Below are positions 1 through 8,288 of a DNA stretch of 64,000 nt, piece by piece. The stretch spans positions 2,367,001-2,431,000 of the forward strand of contig NZ_BMKL01000001.1 in the NCBI RefSeq assembly GCF_014644315.1, written 5' to 3'. How positions within the stretch are numbered: the first letter of the stretch is position 1; each line of letters begins with the position of its first letter. The notes under the pieces were generated by a model. The model ran no database searches. It was not told the origin of the DNA and saw only the letters and a program-made list of their open reading frames with translations. Source of the stretch: Tsuneonella deserti. Its GTDB lineage: Bacteria; Pseudomonadota; Alphaproteobacteria; Sphingomonadales; Sphingomonadaceae. The position numbers and the translations under genes are program-made.

Positions 1-618
1 CAGCTGTGGCAGGAACGCGCCAACAAACCGCCCCAGCCCGATCTCATTTCCATGATGATCCACTCGCCTGCGATGAACCAGATGAGCCCGGAAGAATTCA
101 TGGGCAACCTGGTGCTTCTGATTGTCGGCGGGAACGACACTACCCGCAATACCATGAGCGGGATCATTCATGCGTTCGACAAGTTCCCCGACCAGCGCAA
201 GCTGTTTGAAAACGATCCCTCGCTGATCCCCAACGCAATCCAGGAAATCCTGCGTTACCAGACGCCGCTGGCGCACATGCGCCGGTTGGCGACCGAGGAC
301 AGCGAACTGTTCGGACAGACCGTGAAAAAGGGGGAGCGGCTGGTCCTGTGGTACATCTCGGCCAACCGCGACGAAACCGTATTCGAGAATCCCGACGTGC
401 TCGACATCCGGCGCGAGAACGCGCGGCGGCATCTGTCTTTCGGCTACGGCATCCATCGCTGCGTCGGTGCTCGCCTGGCCGAGCTGCAGCTGCGCGTCCT
501 GCTGGAAGAGATGCACAAGCGGCGCATGCGCGTCCATGTGGCGGGCGACGTGGAGCGGGTCCGGGCGAACTTCGTGCACGGTTTCCGCAAGATGGAAGTC
601 GAGATCACCGAATTCTGA
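1..618 (+). CDS. Cytochrome P450, CYP153-like, C-terminal part (5' end outside window)
   Basis: The reading frame is open from base 1, so the N-terminal half lies upstream of the window. The fragment shows the P450 I-helix oxygen-binding motif GGNDTT (bases about 130-147), the K-helix ExxR pair in EILRYQ, and the heme-ligand loop FGYGIHRCVG (about 439-468), whose Cys binds the heme iron. The run LLIVGGNDTTRNTMSG and the short heme-loop-to-end distance resemble CYP153 enzymes, soluble terminal alkane and fatty-acid hydroxylases that use a ferredoxin and ferredoxin reductase. The substrate cannot be read from this fragment. It ends 50 bp before msrB on the same strand. P450 identity is firm; CYP153 assignment is from recalled motif similarity. 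Confidence 0.9.
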   Translation, partial: QLWQERANKPPQPDLISMMIHSPAMNQMSPEEFMGNLVLLIVGGNDTTRNTMSGIIHAFDKFPDQRKLFENDPSLIPNAIQEILRYQTPLAHMRRLATEDSELFGQTVKKGERLVLWYISANRDETVFENPDVLDIRRENARRHLSFGYGIHRCVGARLAELQLRVLLEEMHKRRMRVHVAGDVERVRANFVHGFRKMEVEITEF

Positions 619-668
619 GGACGCATGTTCAGCGGCGGTTGAGCGAGTTGCAGGTAGGGAGAATCCTT

Positions 669-1160
669 ATGCTGGCTTCGAAGAACCGCCGCTCCTTCAT
701 CTCGTGGCTGGGCGCTGCGGCCAGCGTGCCCGTGCTTGCCGCCTGCGGCGGTTCTCCGGCGCAGGCTCGCGCGTGGCCCAAAGGCCTCAGCGATGCGCAG
801 TGGAAGGCGAAGCTAAGCAAGACCCAGTACTGGGTGCTGCGGCAGGCCGGCACCGAGCGGCCGTACTCGTCCCCGCTCAACAAGGAACACCGGAAGGGCA
901 CGTTCGCCTGCGCGGGCTGCGGGAACGCGCTCTATTCCTCCGCGACCAAGTTCGAAAGCGGCACCGGTTGGCCCAGCTTCTGGCAACCGCTTCGCGGTGC
1001 GATCGTCACCGACACCGATTACAAGATCGGCGTGCCTCGGACCGAAGTGCTGTGCGCAGACTGCGGTGGACACCTGGGACACGTTTTCAATGACGGCCCC
1101 AAGCCGACTGGCAAGCGCTATTGCATGAACGGCGCCGCGATGGTCTTTCGCGCCGCGTGA
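669..1160 (+). CDS. msrB: Peptide-methionine (R)-S-oxide reductase MsrB, exported Tat lipoprotein
   Basis: MsrB reduces methionine-R-sulfoxide in oxidised proteins. The 163-residue product starts with a twin-arginine signal (RRSFISWLG, residues 7-15) followed by a lipobox-like LAAC (Cys26), so it is probably exported folded and lipid-anchored, acting outside the cytoplasm. The zinc site is C81/C84 and C129/C132, and the catalytic Cys is C152 in RYCMN. His135 and His138 in GGHLGHVF fit the family. The start at 669 follows an AGGGA ribosome site; a much longer open frame upstream overlaps the P450 and is not credible. Exported MsrB proteins are known in proteobacteria as periplasmic repair enzymes; the Tat-lipoprotein form is my inference from the sequence. 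Confidence 0.93.
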   Translation: MLASKNRRSFISWLGAAASVPVLAACGGSPAQARAWPKGLSDAQWKAKLSKTQYWVLRQAGTERPYSSPLNKEHRKGTFACAGCGNALYSSATKFESGTGWPSFWQPLRGAIVTDTDYKIGVPRTEVLCADCGGHLGHVFNDGPKPTGKRYCMNGAAMVFRAA

Positions 1161-1182
1161 CCGTCAAAGGCGGCATCTGCGC

Positions 1183-1217
1183 AAAAAAATAGCGGCGAGG
1201 GCACGAGCCCCCGCCGC
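1183..1217 (-). terminator. Rho-independent terminator of the glsB-like gene
   Basis: Read on the minus strand, an 11-bp GC-rich stem with one mismatch (1192-1202 pairing with 1207-1217) and a four-base loop is followed by a run of seven T (complement of A1183-A1189). It lies between convergent msrB and the glsB-like gene and fits termination of the latter. Confidence 0.75.
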
Positions 1218-1242
1218 CGTTTCCTGAACTTGGAACTCGTCG

Positions 1243-1509
1243 TTAGCGGACGCGGCCGCGCTGAACGAGGTTGACGATCGCCAGCAGGACGATGGCGCCG
1301 ACGATCGCGACGAGGAACCCCGGGAGGTTGAACGTCTGGATGGTGGTGTCCATGCCGAGGAAGGCGTTGGCGATCCAGTTGCCGAGCAGGGCACCGATGA
1401 TGCCGACGATGATGTTCATGATGATGCCCATCGACGCGTCGCGCGCCATGACCATGCTTGCCAGCCAGCCAGCCACACCCCCGACGATGATAGCGATAAT
1501 CCAACCCAT
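1243..1509 (-). CDS. GlsB/YeaQ/YmgE family stress-associated membrane protein
   Basis: This 88-residue protein is almost wholly hydrophobic, with three glycine-rich membrane segments (about residues 3-20, 28-48 and 60-80) and a basic tail. The pattern GWIIAIIVGGVAGWLAS at the N terminus and GIIMNIIVGIIGALLGNW in the middle are typical of the transglycosylase-associated (GlsB/YeaQ/YmgE) family. Members are often induced by general stress but have no established biochemical function. A strong AGGAGGAA ribosome site precedes the ATG at 1509. It stands alone, with a terminator behind it. Confidence 0.9.
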   Translation of the reverse strand: MGWIIAIIVGGVAGWLASMVMARDASMGIIMNIIVGIIGALLGNWIANAFLGMDTTIQTFNLPGFLVAIVGAIVLLAIVNLVQRGRVR

Positions 1510-1688
1510 AACGGCATTCCTCCTGTTATTGCGCCCCTGGTGCGCATCGTACGCCGCAATAAACGGCGCTTGAGGCAGAGCGTTCCCCAGCCTCGTTGGG
1601 CCGGTATTCAGGAGAATATCGCAATCGGGCCGGATTACCTAATCGCCCGCCGCTGCGGCAGCCGCCGGTGGGTCCTCGCGCGAGCGGG

Positions 1689-1988
1689 TCAGTACTTGAG
1701 CTGGCGCTCGTAGAGATCGCGGTAATGCTGGATCCGCGTCACCCGCAGACCCTGCATTCCCGAGCGGTCGACAGCACGCTGCCACGACGCGAACTCTTCG
1801 AGGGTGAGGTTATAGCGCTCGAGCACCTCGTCGATCGTCAGCAGGCCGCCATTGACGGCCGCGACCACTTCCGCCTTGCGGCGAACGACCCAGCGCTGGG
1901 TGTTCGGCGGCGGCAAGTCCTCGATCCCGAGCGGCTCGCCGAGAGGGCCAATCACCTGCGCCGGACGGATTTTCTGGTTCTCGATCAT
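1689..1988 (-). CDS. sciP: SciP-like CtrA inhibitor (DUF1153)
   Basis: The product (99 residues from the ATG at 1988) matches the DUF1153 pattern: IGPLGEPLG and DLPPPNTQRWVVRRKAEVV, then a helix-turn-helix-like part with LTIDEVLERYNLTLEEFASW. In Caulobacter SciP binds the response regulator CtrA and prevents activation of its targets, and it is found across Alphaproteobacteria that have CtrA. The longer open frame starting at 2018 adds residues not expected for the family, and the ATG at 1988 overlaps the stop of the upstream gene as TAATG, which argues for 1988 and for translational coupling. Expression may therefore depend on the gene before it. Confidence 0.88.
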   Translation of the reverse strand: MIENQKIRPAQVIGPLGEPLGIEDLPPPNTQRWVVRRKAEVVAAVNGGLLTIDEVLERYNLTLEEFASWQRAVDRSGMQGLRVTRIQHYRDLYERQLKY

Positions 1989-2281
1989 TACTTGTCCCGG
2001 TCGCCACAGCCCACCCACGGGGCAGCGGCGGCAATTGTGACACCTGCGCCTTTGCCAGCCGCTAAAGCAGGAAGGTTAACACCGCGTTCGCCCTCCACCG
2101 CGCCGGCAATGCCTGCCGCCGCTTCGGGCACGAACCCGCCGCCCGCGCCGACAGGACGGGCCAGCACGGCGCGCAGATCGCGAGTGGCGGAAAGCCGCGC
2201 GACGATCTCGCTCCAGTCGAGCGTGCGCAGGGCGCCCTGAGAGCGGAAATCCGCGTCGGGAAGGGAGACGGCTTCGAACAT
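1988..2281 (-). CDS. Conserved sphingomonad protein of unknown function upstream of sciP
   Basis: The 97-residue product begins MFEAVSLPDADFRSQGALR and I recognise it as a family seen in Sphingomonadales, but no function is known to me. It has no signal peptide, membrane segment or Cys residues except one near the C terminus, and the C-terminal half is rich in Ala and Gly. Its TAA stop overlaps the sciP start (TAATG), so the two are likely co-translated. The open frame can be extended to 2329, but ATG at 2281 gives the family-like start. It is transcribed away from mnmA across a 105-bp gap that must hold both promoters. Confidence 0.72.
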   Translation of the reverse strand: MFEAVSLPDADFRSQGALRTLDWSEIVARLSATRDLRAVLARPVGAGGGFVPEAAAGIAGAVEGERGVNLPALAAGKGAGVTIAAAAPWVGCGDRDK

Positions 2282-2386
2282 GAGCGTGGGTTTAGGGCCC
2301 CATCGGTCAAGAACCGGTAAAGCGCCCATTTACGTCCGGTTAGGACTAACTGCCTGCTGCTCTGGCCTGCACGGGGCGCCGGGTGT

Positions 2387-3607
2387 ATGGGCGCCGCCGT
2401 GAACGCCCTGTCCAGCCTCGCCCCGCCCCCGGCCGAAATGCTCGATCCGCTTTCCGCGGCGACGCTGTTCGACCTGCCGCGCCCGGCATCGGCTTGCCGG
2501 ATCGTGGTGGCGATGTCGGGCGGAGTGGACTCCTCCGTCGTGGCCGCCCTCGCTGCCGCCAGCGGGGCAGAGACCATCGGTATCACGCTGCAGCTATACG
2601 ACTACGGCGCCGCCACAGGGCGCAAGGGCGCCTGCTGCGCCGGCGACGATATTCGCGATGCGCGCAACGTGGCCGACAATCTCGGCATCGCACACTATGT
2701 GTTCGACCACGAAAGCGCCTTTCGCGAGGAAGTTGTCGAGCGCTTTGCCGACGATTATCTCGCTGGCCGGACGCCGGTCCCCTGCATCCGCTGCAACATG
2801 GGGCCCAAGTTCACCGACCTCCTGGCGATGGCGCGCGAGCTAGGTGCCGACTGCCTGGCCACGGGCCATTATGTGCGCAGGGTCGCCACTCTCGCAGGGC
2901 CGGAACTGCACCGCGCGATCGATCCCGCACGGGACCAGTCCTACTTTCTATTCGGCACCACCAATGCGCAGCTCGAATTTCTGCGCTTTCCGCTGGGTGG
3001 CCTCGAGAAGCCGCTCGTGCGCCGGCTCGCTGCCGCTTCGGGGCTGCGCAATGCAGCCAAGCCCGATAGCCAGGACATCTGCTTCGTCCCTGACGGAAAC
3101 TACGCCGGGATTGTCGAGAAGCTGCGTCCGCAGGGTGCCCGCGGCGGCGCTATCGTCCACGCTGCGACCGGCGAGACGCTCGGCAGCCACAAGGGCGTGA
3201 TCCATTTCACCGTTGGTCAGCGCCGCGGCCTGGAAATCGGCGGGCAGCCCGAGCCGCTCTATGTCGTGGATATCGATGCCGCCGCGGCCGAGGTGCGGGT
3301 CGGGCCCAGGGCGATGCTGGCGGTGGCGTCCGCACGGCTGGTCGAGACAAATCGAATCGGACCGCTGCCCGGCGAGCCGCTGACCGCCAAAGTGCGCAGC
3401 CTCGCAAAGCCGGTTCGAGTTTTCCTCGAAGGCACGCTTGGCGAGGGTAAGGACGTGACGATCCGCTTCGCCTCACCCGAATATGGCGTGGCACCGGGTC
3501 AGGCGGCGGTGCTTTATGCCGGAGACCGGGTGGTCGGCGGCGGCTGGATCGAATCGACCCAGGGTGCCGGTGATCAATCGTCCCAGCGATCCAGCACGCA
3601 GCCGTAG
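2387..3607 (+). CDS. mnmA: tRNA-specific 2-thiouridylase MnmA
   Basis: MnmA adds sulfur to uridine 34 of Lys, Glu and Gln tRNAs using ATP and a persulfide relay. The 406-residue product has the PP-loop SGGVDSS (residues about 44-50), the first active-site Cys region in [11 protein letters not shown], and the second catalytic Cys in DSQDICF. The tRNA-binding DQSYFLF segment and the C-terminal barrel with GQAAVLY also match. The start is uncertain: ATG 2387 gives an N-terminal extension of about 40 residues before the PP-loop, and ATG 2438 is an alternative. The 3' end overlaps the convergent gene at 3574 by 34 bp. Confidence 0.95.
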   Translation: MGAAVNALSSLAPPPAEMLDPLSAATLFDLPRPASACRIVVAMSGGVDSSVVAALAAASGAETIGITLQLYDYGAATGRKGACCAGDDIRDARNVADNLGIAHYVFDHESAFREEVVERFADDYLAGRTPVPCIRCNMGPKFTDLLAMARELGADCLATGHYVRRVATLAGPELHRAIDPARDQSYFLFGTTNAQLEFLRFPLGGLEKPLVRRLAAASGLRNAAKPDSQDICFVPDGNYAGIVEKLRPQGARGGAIVHAATGETLGSHKGVIHFTVGQRRGLEIGGQPEPLYVVDIDAAAAEVRVGPRAMLAVASARLVETNRIGPLPGEPLTAKVRSLAKPVRVFLEGTLGEGKDVTIRFASPEYGVAPGQAAVLYAGDRVVGGGWIESTQGAGDQSSQRSSTQP

Positions 3608-3936
3608 CCTTCACGATAGGTAGCGGTATCGCTGGCGAGGATCAGCATCCGCGCGGTTACGCTTTTCGCCTCGGCGTCTTCCGACAGGCTGACCAGCTCC
3701 ATTCCCGGAACCTTGTCCTTCGCGCAATCGTCAAGGCTGCGGCCCGCGACGAAACGGCAGGAACAGGCCACCCGCGCTCCATACGCAGAACCGGCACGGG
3801 CATAACCGAGCGCTGCCGAGCCAAAGGCGGCCCATAATGCCAGCAGCGCGACCGTGACGCCGCCGAGCCACAGCAAGCGATTGCCATTGTTCCGTCGGCT
3901 AGACGCCTTTGCCGTTGCCAAGCGGGAATCCTCCAT
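3574..3936 (-). CDS. Membrane-anchored protein of unknown function
   Basis: The product is about 120 residues with a basic N terminus, one membrane segment ([21 protein letters not shown]) and an extracytoplasmic tail holding Cys residues (CSCRF, DDCAKD, GYGCVL). The tail pattern [14 protein letters not shown] recurs beside serine hydrolases in related genomes as far as I recall, but no function is known. The start is ambiguous: GTG 3948 and ATG 3936 are open, and TTG 3921 has the best ribosome site (GGAGGA seven bases before). It is divergent from the serine hydrolase gene with almost no spacer, and its last codons overlap the 3' end of mnmA. A disulfide-containing periplasmic domain is inferred. 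Confidence 0.65.
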   Translation of the reverse strand: MEDSRLATAKASSRRNNGNRLLWLGGVTVALLALWAAFGSAALGYARAGSAYGARVACSCRFVAGRSLDDCAKDKVPGMELVSLSEDAEAKSVTARMLILASDTATYREGYGCVLDRWDD

Positions 3937-3959
3937 GCGAATGCGCACCAGCCTTGTCG

Positions 3960-5081
3960 ATGCGCTTGCCCTCTCGCCTTATCGCCACGCTCGCCGTGCT
4001 GCCAGCCCTCGCAAGCTGTTCTTCGGAAGGCGATTCGCGGCCGCCGCTGACGAAAGAGGCGCTTGCGGCAATCGCGCAGGAACCAGGCGCGCCCATCAGG
4101 CAGCTGGCACGCGAGGTGGACGATCTGTTCTCCAAGGAGGACCTCGGCGAGACCCGTGCGCTCGTCGTGATGCACGGCGGCACCATAGCTGCCGAACGCT
4201 ACGCTCCGGGCTATGGCCCGGACACGCGCTTCGTCAGCTGGTCGATGGCCAAGACGGTGACGGCGGTCCTCATCGGCATGCTGATAGCCGACGGCCGGCT
4301 CCGTCTCGATGAGACGCCGCCGGTGCCGCGCTGGCAGCGCCCGGGCGACCCGCGCGGCGAGATCACATTGCGCCAGCTCCTGCAGATGCGCAGCGGGCTG
4401 CGTCATTCCGAAGCGATCGACCCGCCATACGAATCGGGCGAAGTGCGGATGCTGTTCCTCGACGGGCGGGACGACATGGCGGAATTCGCCGAGAGCCAGC
4501 CGCTCGAGGCCGAACCCGGTTCCAAGTTCGAGTATTCGAGCAATACGACCGTCATCCTCGCCGACATCGCGGCGCGCGTGCTCACCCGCAGCCGGGATCC
4601 CGATGTGCGCCGCCGGGCGGTCTCCGATTACCTCCACAACCGGCTGTTCCGCCCGCTGGGGATGAATTCGATGGTCCCCGAGTTCGACCGCGCGGGCACG
4701 TTGATCGGCGGCAGCCTGATTCACGGCACGGCGCGCGACTGGGCACGCTTCGGCGATTTCCTGCGCAACAAGGGCTCGTACAAGGGGACCCAGCTAGTCC
4801 CCCGCCGGTGGATCGAGTTCATGGTCACCCCCAGCCCGCGGCGTGGAAACTACGGCGCGCAGACCTGGCTCAACCGGGATCCGCCCGCAGACGACGATCC
4901 CCTCTTCGCAACGCGCGGCCCAAGGAGCCTGTTCGCGATGATCGGTCACATGGGCCAGTACGTGCTCGTCGCGCCCGACAGGAAACTCGTCGTCGCGCGG
5001 CTCGGCCATTCCGATGAGACCGAGCGCCCGCCGATGGCGCAGGAACTCGCCGATATCGTCGCTCTCTACCCGGGCAGGTAG
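3960..5081 (+). CDS. Lipoprotein serine hydrolase, class C beta-lactamase-like
   Basis: The 373-residue product begins with a signal peptide and lipobox (LPALASC, Cys about residue 20). It carries the serine-hydrolase nucleophile motif SMAK (Ser95/Lys98) within FVSWSMAKTVTAVLIG and a YSSN segment matching the second motif of the beta-lactamase-like esterase / penicillin-binding fold. LRQLLQMRSGL is the typical family block after the nucleophile. Most relatives act as esterases or D-aminopeptidases rather than true beta-lactamases, so the substrate is open. The start at 3960 is chosen because it gives a clean lipoprotein signal and avoids overlap with the divergent gene; an upstream start at 3909 would not. 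Its end overlaps the convergent phzF-like gene by 16 bp. Confidence 0.88.
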   Translation: MRLPSRLIATLAVLPALASCSSEGDSRPPLTKEALAAIAQEPGAPIRQLAREVDDLFSKEDLGETRALVVMHGGTIAAERYAPGYGPDTRFVSWSMAKTVTAVLIGMLIADGRLRLDETPPVPRWQRPGDPRGEITLRQLLQMRSGLRHSEAIDPPYESGEVRMLFLDGRDDMAEFAESQPLEAEPGSKFEYSSNTTVILADIAARVLTRSRDPDVRRRAVSDYLHNRLFRPLGMNSMVPEFDRAGTLIGGSLIHGTARDWARFGDFLRNKGSYKGTQLVPRRWIEFMVTPSPRRGNYGAQTWLNRDPPADDDPLFATRGPRSLFAMIGHMGQYVLVAPDRKLVVARLGHSDETERPPMAQELADIVALYPGR

Positions 5082-5860
5082 AAGCTTCCTTCCACCACCG
5101 TCGCGCATGGGCCGCCAAGCCATGCGCGATTTCCTTCGAGCCGGCAGGCGAGATCCCCGCCGCGCCTGGAAGCCTGGTGCGCGGTGAAGCTTTCCCGCCC
5201 GAATCGTGACGCCCAGAATGGTGTCAGCGCCGCATGGGCGGAGCCGGTGACCGAATCCTCATCCACTCCGCCGCCGGGCACGAACACCCGGCTGACGACA
5301 TCGAAATCGCGGCCGGGCGCGGTGCAGATGTACTGGTGATCGCCAAGCGCGCCCAGCCCTCTCAGGTCGGGTTCCAACGCCCGGACTTCGTCCTCGTTTG
5401 CGAACAGGTAAATGCCGTAGCGGTCCGGGCTGAGCCACACTTCCTGCGGCTGTGTCCCGAGCAGGGCAACTGCCTCGGCGAACTCGCCGCGCGTCGTGGG
5501 GATGGCCGGGAGAGCCAGTTCGTATCCGGCATCGCTTCGACGCACCTCGAGAATGCCGGCATTGCGCGTGCGGAAAGTCATCCGGTCGCCGCCGTCGCGC
5601 GTCAGCAGGACATGTCCGCTGGCAAGCGTGGCGTGGCCGCACAGGCGGATCTCGGTTACAGGAGTGAACCAACGCAATTCCCAGTCCGCTTCCCCCGTCT
5701 CGTCGGGCACGACGAAGGCCGTTTCAGCGAAGTTGTTCTCCTCCCCGATCGCCTGCAGCGTCTCATCCGGCAGCCAGGCATCCAGCGGCATCACCGCGGC
5801 CTGGTTACCGGCGAAAGGCTGGGCAGCGAAGGCATCGACATGCCAGTAGGGCAGCTTCAT
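5066..5860 (-). CDS. PhzF family isomerase/epimerase-like protein
   Basis: The 264-residue product has the PhzF signature at the N terminus (HVDAFAAQPFAGNQAAV) and the catalytic Glu46 in NNFAETAFV. LCGHATLASGHVL and a C-terminal DEDSVTGSAHAALTPFW block give the second half of the two-domain diaminopimelate-epimerase fold. PhzF itself isomerises a dihydroanthranilate in phenazine synthesis, but no other phenazine genes are present, so this is a generic PhzF-like isomerase with unknown substrate. It is the last gene of a tightly packed minus-strand operon and overlaps the CDF transporter gene by four bases (ATGA). Confidence 0.9.
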   Translation of the reverse strand: MKLPYWHVDAFAAQPFAGNQAAVMPLDAWLPDETLQAIGEENNFAETAFVVPDETGEADWELRWFTPVTEIRLCGHATLASGHVLLTRDGGDRMTFRTRNAGILEVRRSDAGYELALPAIPTTRGEFAEAVALLGTQPQEVWLSPDRYGIYLFANEDEVRALEPDLRGLGALGDHQYICTAPGRDFDVVSRVFVPGGGVDEDSVTGSAHAALTPFWASRFGRESFTAHQASRRGGDLACRLEGNRAWLGGPCATVVEGSFYLPG

Positions 5861-6828
5861 CGGGTGTATCCTTGCGCTTCGGCCGGGAGCAGTTCTTCGG
5901 CTGCCGGGCCTTCCTCGTTGACCAGCCCCTCCGGATCGGGATGTATCAGGACTTCGACGCCGGGAAATTCCGCTTCGATCCGCGCTTCCAGCTCGTCCAT
6001 CACCCGGTGCGCCTCGGCGATGGTCATGCGGGGGTCCACGGTGGCGTGGAACTGGACGAAGTCATGCATCCCCGAAGTCCGTGTGCGCAGGTCGTGGACC
6101 CCGCGCAACTCCGGGTGATCGGCCAGCGCGGCGACGAAAGCGGCGCGTTTTTCCTCGGGCCATTCCTTGTCCATCAGGTGGTCGATCGCTTCGGAAGACG
6201 CGCTCCACGCGCTCCACGCGAGCCAGCCCGCGATGGCCAGCCCGAAAGCAGGGTCCGCCCGCGCAAAGCCGAGAAAGTGATCGAGCACCAGCGCGGCGAT
6301 TACCGACACGTTCAGATAGAGGTCCGACTTGTAGTGGATATTGTCCGTGCGGATCGCGACCGATCCGGTGCGGGCGATCACGTATCGCTGCCATCCAAGG
6401 AGCACGAATGTCGCCAGGATCGCGATGACCGAAACGGCGATCCCCTCCTCTGCCGAGGTGACGCGGCTTCCCGCCAGCAACTGGTCGGTCGCCCGAAACG
6501 CGAGTCCCGCGGCCGACAGCGCGATCAGCACGACCTGGAACATGGCCGCCAGCGCCTCGGCCTTGCCATGTCCGAAGCGGTGCTCTCGGTCTGCCGGCTG
6601 GGCCGCGATCCACACTCCGACGAGCGTCGCGATACTGGCCACGAGGTCGAGCAGGGTATCGGCAAGGCTGCCGAGCATGGCGGTCGAATCGCTGCGCCAC
6701 AACGCCCACAGCTTGAGCGCCCCGAGAAAGGCCGCCATCGCAATCGAGGCGTATGCCGCTCCGCGGGTCAGCGCGCCGTGGTTGGCGCGCGAGGAAGGCT
6801 CGCGCCCGGGGGCCGCGGATGTGCTCAT
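5857..6828 (-). CDS. Cation diffusion facilitator (CDF/FieF-like) metal efflux transporter
   Basis: The 323-residue protein has six predicted membrane segments and a cytoplasmic C-terminal domain. The metal-binding pairs are visible as D..D in SLADTLLDL (segment 2) and H..D in HYKSDLYLN (segment 5), and HRFGHGKAEALA after segment 2 is the standard CDF signature. The C-terminal MHDFVQFHATVDP and VLIHPDPEG form the dimerisation domain with its His ligands. Proteins of this type exchange Zn or Fe for protons and protect against excess metal; the actual ion is not clear here. It overlaps both neighbours by four bases, indicating co-translation with pdxH and the phzF-like gene. Confidence 0.93.
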   Translation of the reverse strand: MSTSAAPGREPSSRANHGALTRGAAYASIAMAAFLGALKLWALWRSDSTAMLGSLADTLLDLVASIATLVGVWIAAQPADREHRFGHGKAEALAAMFQVVLIALSAAGLAFRATDQLLAGSRVTSAEEGIAVSVIAILATFVLLGWQRYVIARTGSVAIRTDNIHYKSDLYLNVSVIAALVLDHFLGFARADPAFGLAIAGWLAWSAWSASSEAIDHLMDKEWPEEKRAAFVAALADHPELRGVHDLRTRTSGMHDFVQFHATVDPRMTIAEAHRVMDELEARIEAEFPGVEVLIHPDPEGLVNEEGPAAEELLPAEAQGYTR

Positions 6829-7433
6829 GGGTAAAGCAGGGTGCTCGTCCAGCGGTCATCCGCGGCGCGGGTGAACAGGCGGCGATCGTGCAGCCGGTTG
6901 GGCCGGTCGAGCCAGAACTCGATTTGCCGGGGCGCGAGGGTAAAGCCGGTCCAGTAAGGAGGGCGCGAAACCTCGCCCGCACCCTTGCAGGCCTCCTCCA
7001 GCGCTTCGACCCGCGCGATGTAGGTGGCGCGGTCATCGAGCGGGCGCGACTGATCCGATGCCGCGGAGCCGACCTGGCTGACGAACGGGCGCGAGTGGAA
7101 ATAGGCATCCGCCTCGACCGGCGATACCTCGGTCAACGGACCCTCGATGCGGATCTGCCGGCGCAGGCTCTTCCAGTGAAAGAGCAGCGCTGCCTGCGGA
7201 TTGGCGAGGATTTCGCCGCCCTTCCGGCTCTGGGCGTTGGTGTAGAAGGTGAAGCCTTCGTCGCCATAGTCCTTGAGCAGCACCATGCGCACCGACGGGG
7301 CGCCACCTGGCGAAGCAGTGGCGAGCGCCATGGCGTTGGGATCGTTGGGCTCGCTCTCGCGCGCTTCGGCGAACCACGCGGCGAACAGGACCATCGGATC
7401 GAGATCGGGCACTGCGCTCTGGCTGTCGTTCAT
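6825..7433 (-). CDS. pdxH: Pyridoxamine/pyridoxine 5'-phosphate oxidase PdxH
   Basis: PdxH oxidises pyridoxine or pyridoxamine phosphate to pyridoxal phosphate using FMN and oxygen. The 202-residue product shows PSVRMVLLKDYGDEGFTFYTN and SRKGGEILANPQAALLFHW for FMN binding, QIRIEGPL, and the C-terminal oxidase block PPYWTGFTLAPRQIEFW with a final LYP. Length fits the family. It is the first gene of the three-gene minus-strand operon and its stop overlaps the start of the CDF transporter. The 147-bp gap upstream, shared with the divergent gene at 7581, should contain its promoter. Confidence 0.95.
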   Translation of the reverse strand: MNDSQSAVPDLDPMVLFAAWFAEARESEPNDPNAMALATASPGGAPSVRMVLLKDYGDEGFTFYTNAQSRKGGEILANPQAALLFHWKSLRRQIRIEGPLTEVSPVEADAYFHSRPFVSQVGSAASDQSRPLDDRATYIARVEALEEACKGAGEVSRPPYWTGFTLAPRQIEFWLDRPNRLHDRRLFTRAADDRWTSTLLYP

Positions 7434-7580
7434 CGGTCGGCACTAGCCTGCGCAGGGCGCCTGGAAAAGCTCCTCGTAATCTCGGGTTCCGTATCTCACT
7501 GGTCTGCTTGCCTATCCGAAAATTGGGTTCGTTTGGAAATCCCGTTTGCCCGATCTTTTTCATTAGCTTAGCCCGAAGTC

Positions 7581-8042
7581 ATGACCACTGATCGCCAACG
7601 TGAATCCAATCGTCGCAACGCACAACGCAGCACCGGACCCAGAACACCAGAAGGAAGGGCCATCAGCAGCCAGAATGCCAGGAGGCACGGCATACTAAGT
7701 GAAAGATCAACGTCTGCGGACGAAGATCGCCAACTATTTGATGACCTTCTAAATAGTATCGCAGGTGAGTTTGCGCCGGATGGTCCTATGGAAATACTTC
7801 TTGTAGAACGTCTGGCCAACTTGTTTTGGCGCGAGCGGCGCTTAGTTCACACGGAGACGTTATCATTAAATAGAATTCAAGCGGATAACTCGGATCATTT
7901 TAATGGTCCCCCAGCGATACTAGCTCTTCCTCTCTTTGACCAACTGCTGTTGGGAAGATATCAGACGATGCTCACCAATCAGATTAACTCGACCATTTCT
8001 CAGCTTGAAAACCTTCGGTCTCGGCGACTGAATGACGAATAG
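7581..8042 (+). CDS. Small protein with STGPRT/NARRHG N-terminal motif, function unknown
   Basis: The 153-residue product opens with an Arg/Asn-rich segment RRNAQRSTGPRTPEGRAISS followed by QNARRHGILSE. This STGPRT...G...N..RHG block recurs in many unrelated bacterial genomes as an orphan protein, in my experience, but no function is established. The rest is helical and acidic without Cys or membrane segments; the end is basic (LRSRRLNDE). The coding sequence is visibly more AT-rich than pdxH and dnaJ, which suggests recent acquisition. It sits alone between two housekeeping blocks; no transposase is nearby. Confidence 0.7.
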   Translation: MTTDRQRESNRRNAQRSTGPRTPEGRAISSQNARRHGILSERSTSADEDRQLFDDLLNSIAGEFAPDGPMEILLVERLANLFWRERRLVHTETLSLNRIQADNSDHFNGPPAILALPLFDQLLLGRYQTMLTNQINSTISQLENLRSRRLNDE

Positions 8043-8288
8043 CCGGGCACCTCGCCTGCCTTGGCCCAAATTGCTTGCGAGATAGCCAGCGCAACTGACG
8101 AACCGGGTGCAAACCACGATTCACCATCGCGGGTCTGGGCCAGTGCGCAAAATCCAGTCGACCGACCTGCCACCGTGCCCATCCTGCCATGTAAGGCGAT
8201 GGCATCTCGACCCAAATGGCTCTAGCGCCGACAGTCGACGGGCGCAGGGTGCGCGGACACTTCACCGATCTTGGGCACTTAGCCAGCC

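Noticed and set aside
3657-4724. Minus-strand open frame of 355 codons opposite the serine hydrolase
   Set aside because: The serine hydrolase has a signal peptide and catalytic motifs; the opposite frame is a shadow.
5234-6118. Plus-strand open frame of 294 codons opposite phzF and the CDF gene
   Set aside because: Antisense to two well-supported genes and starts inside one of them.
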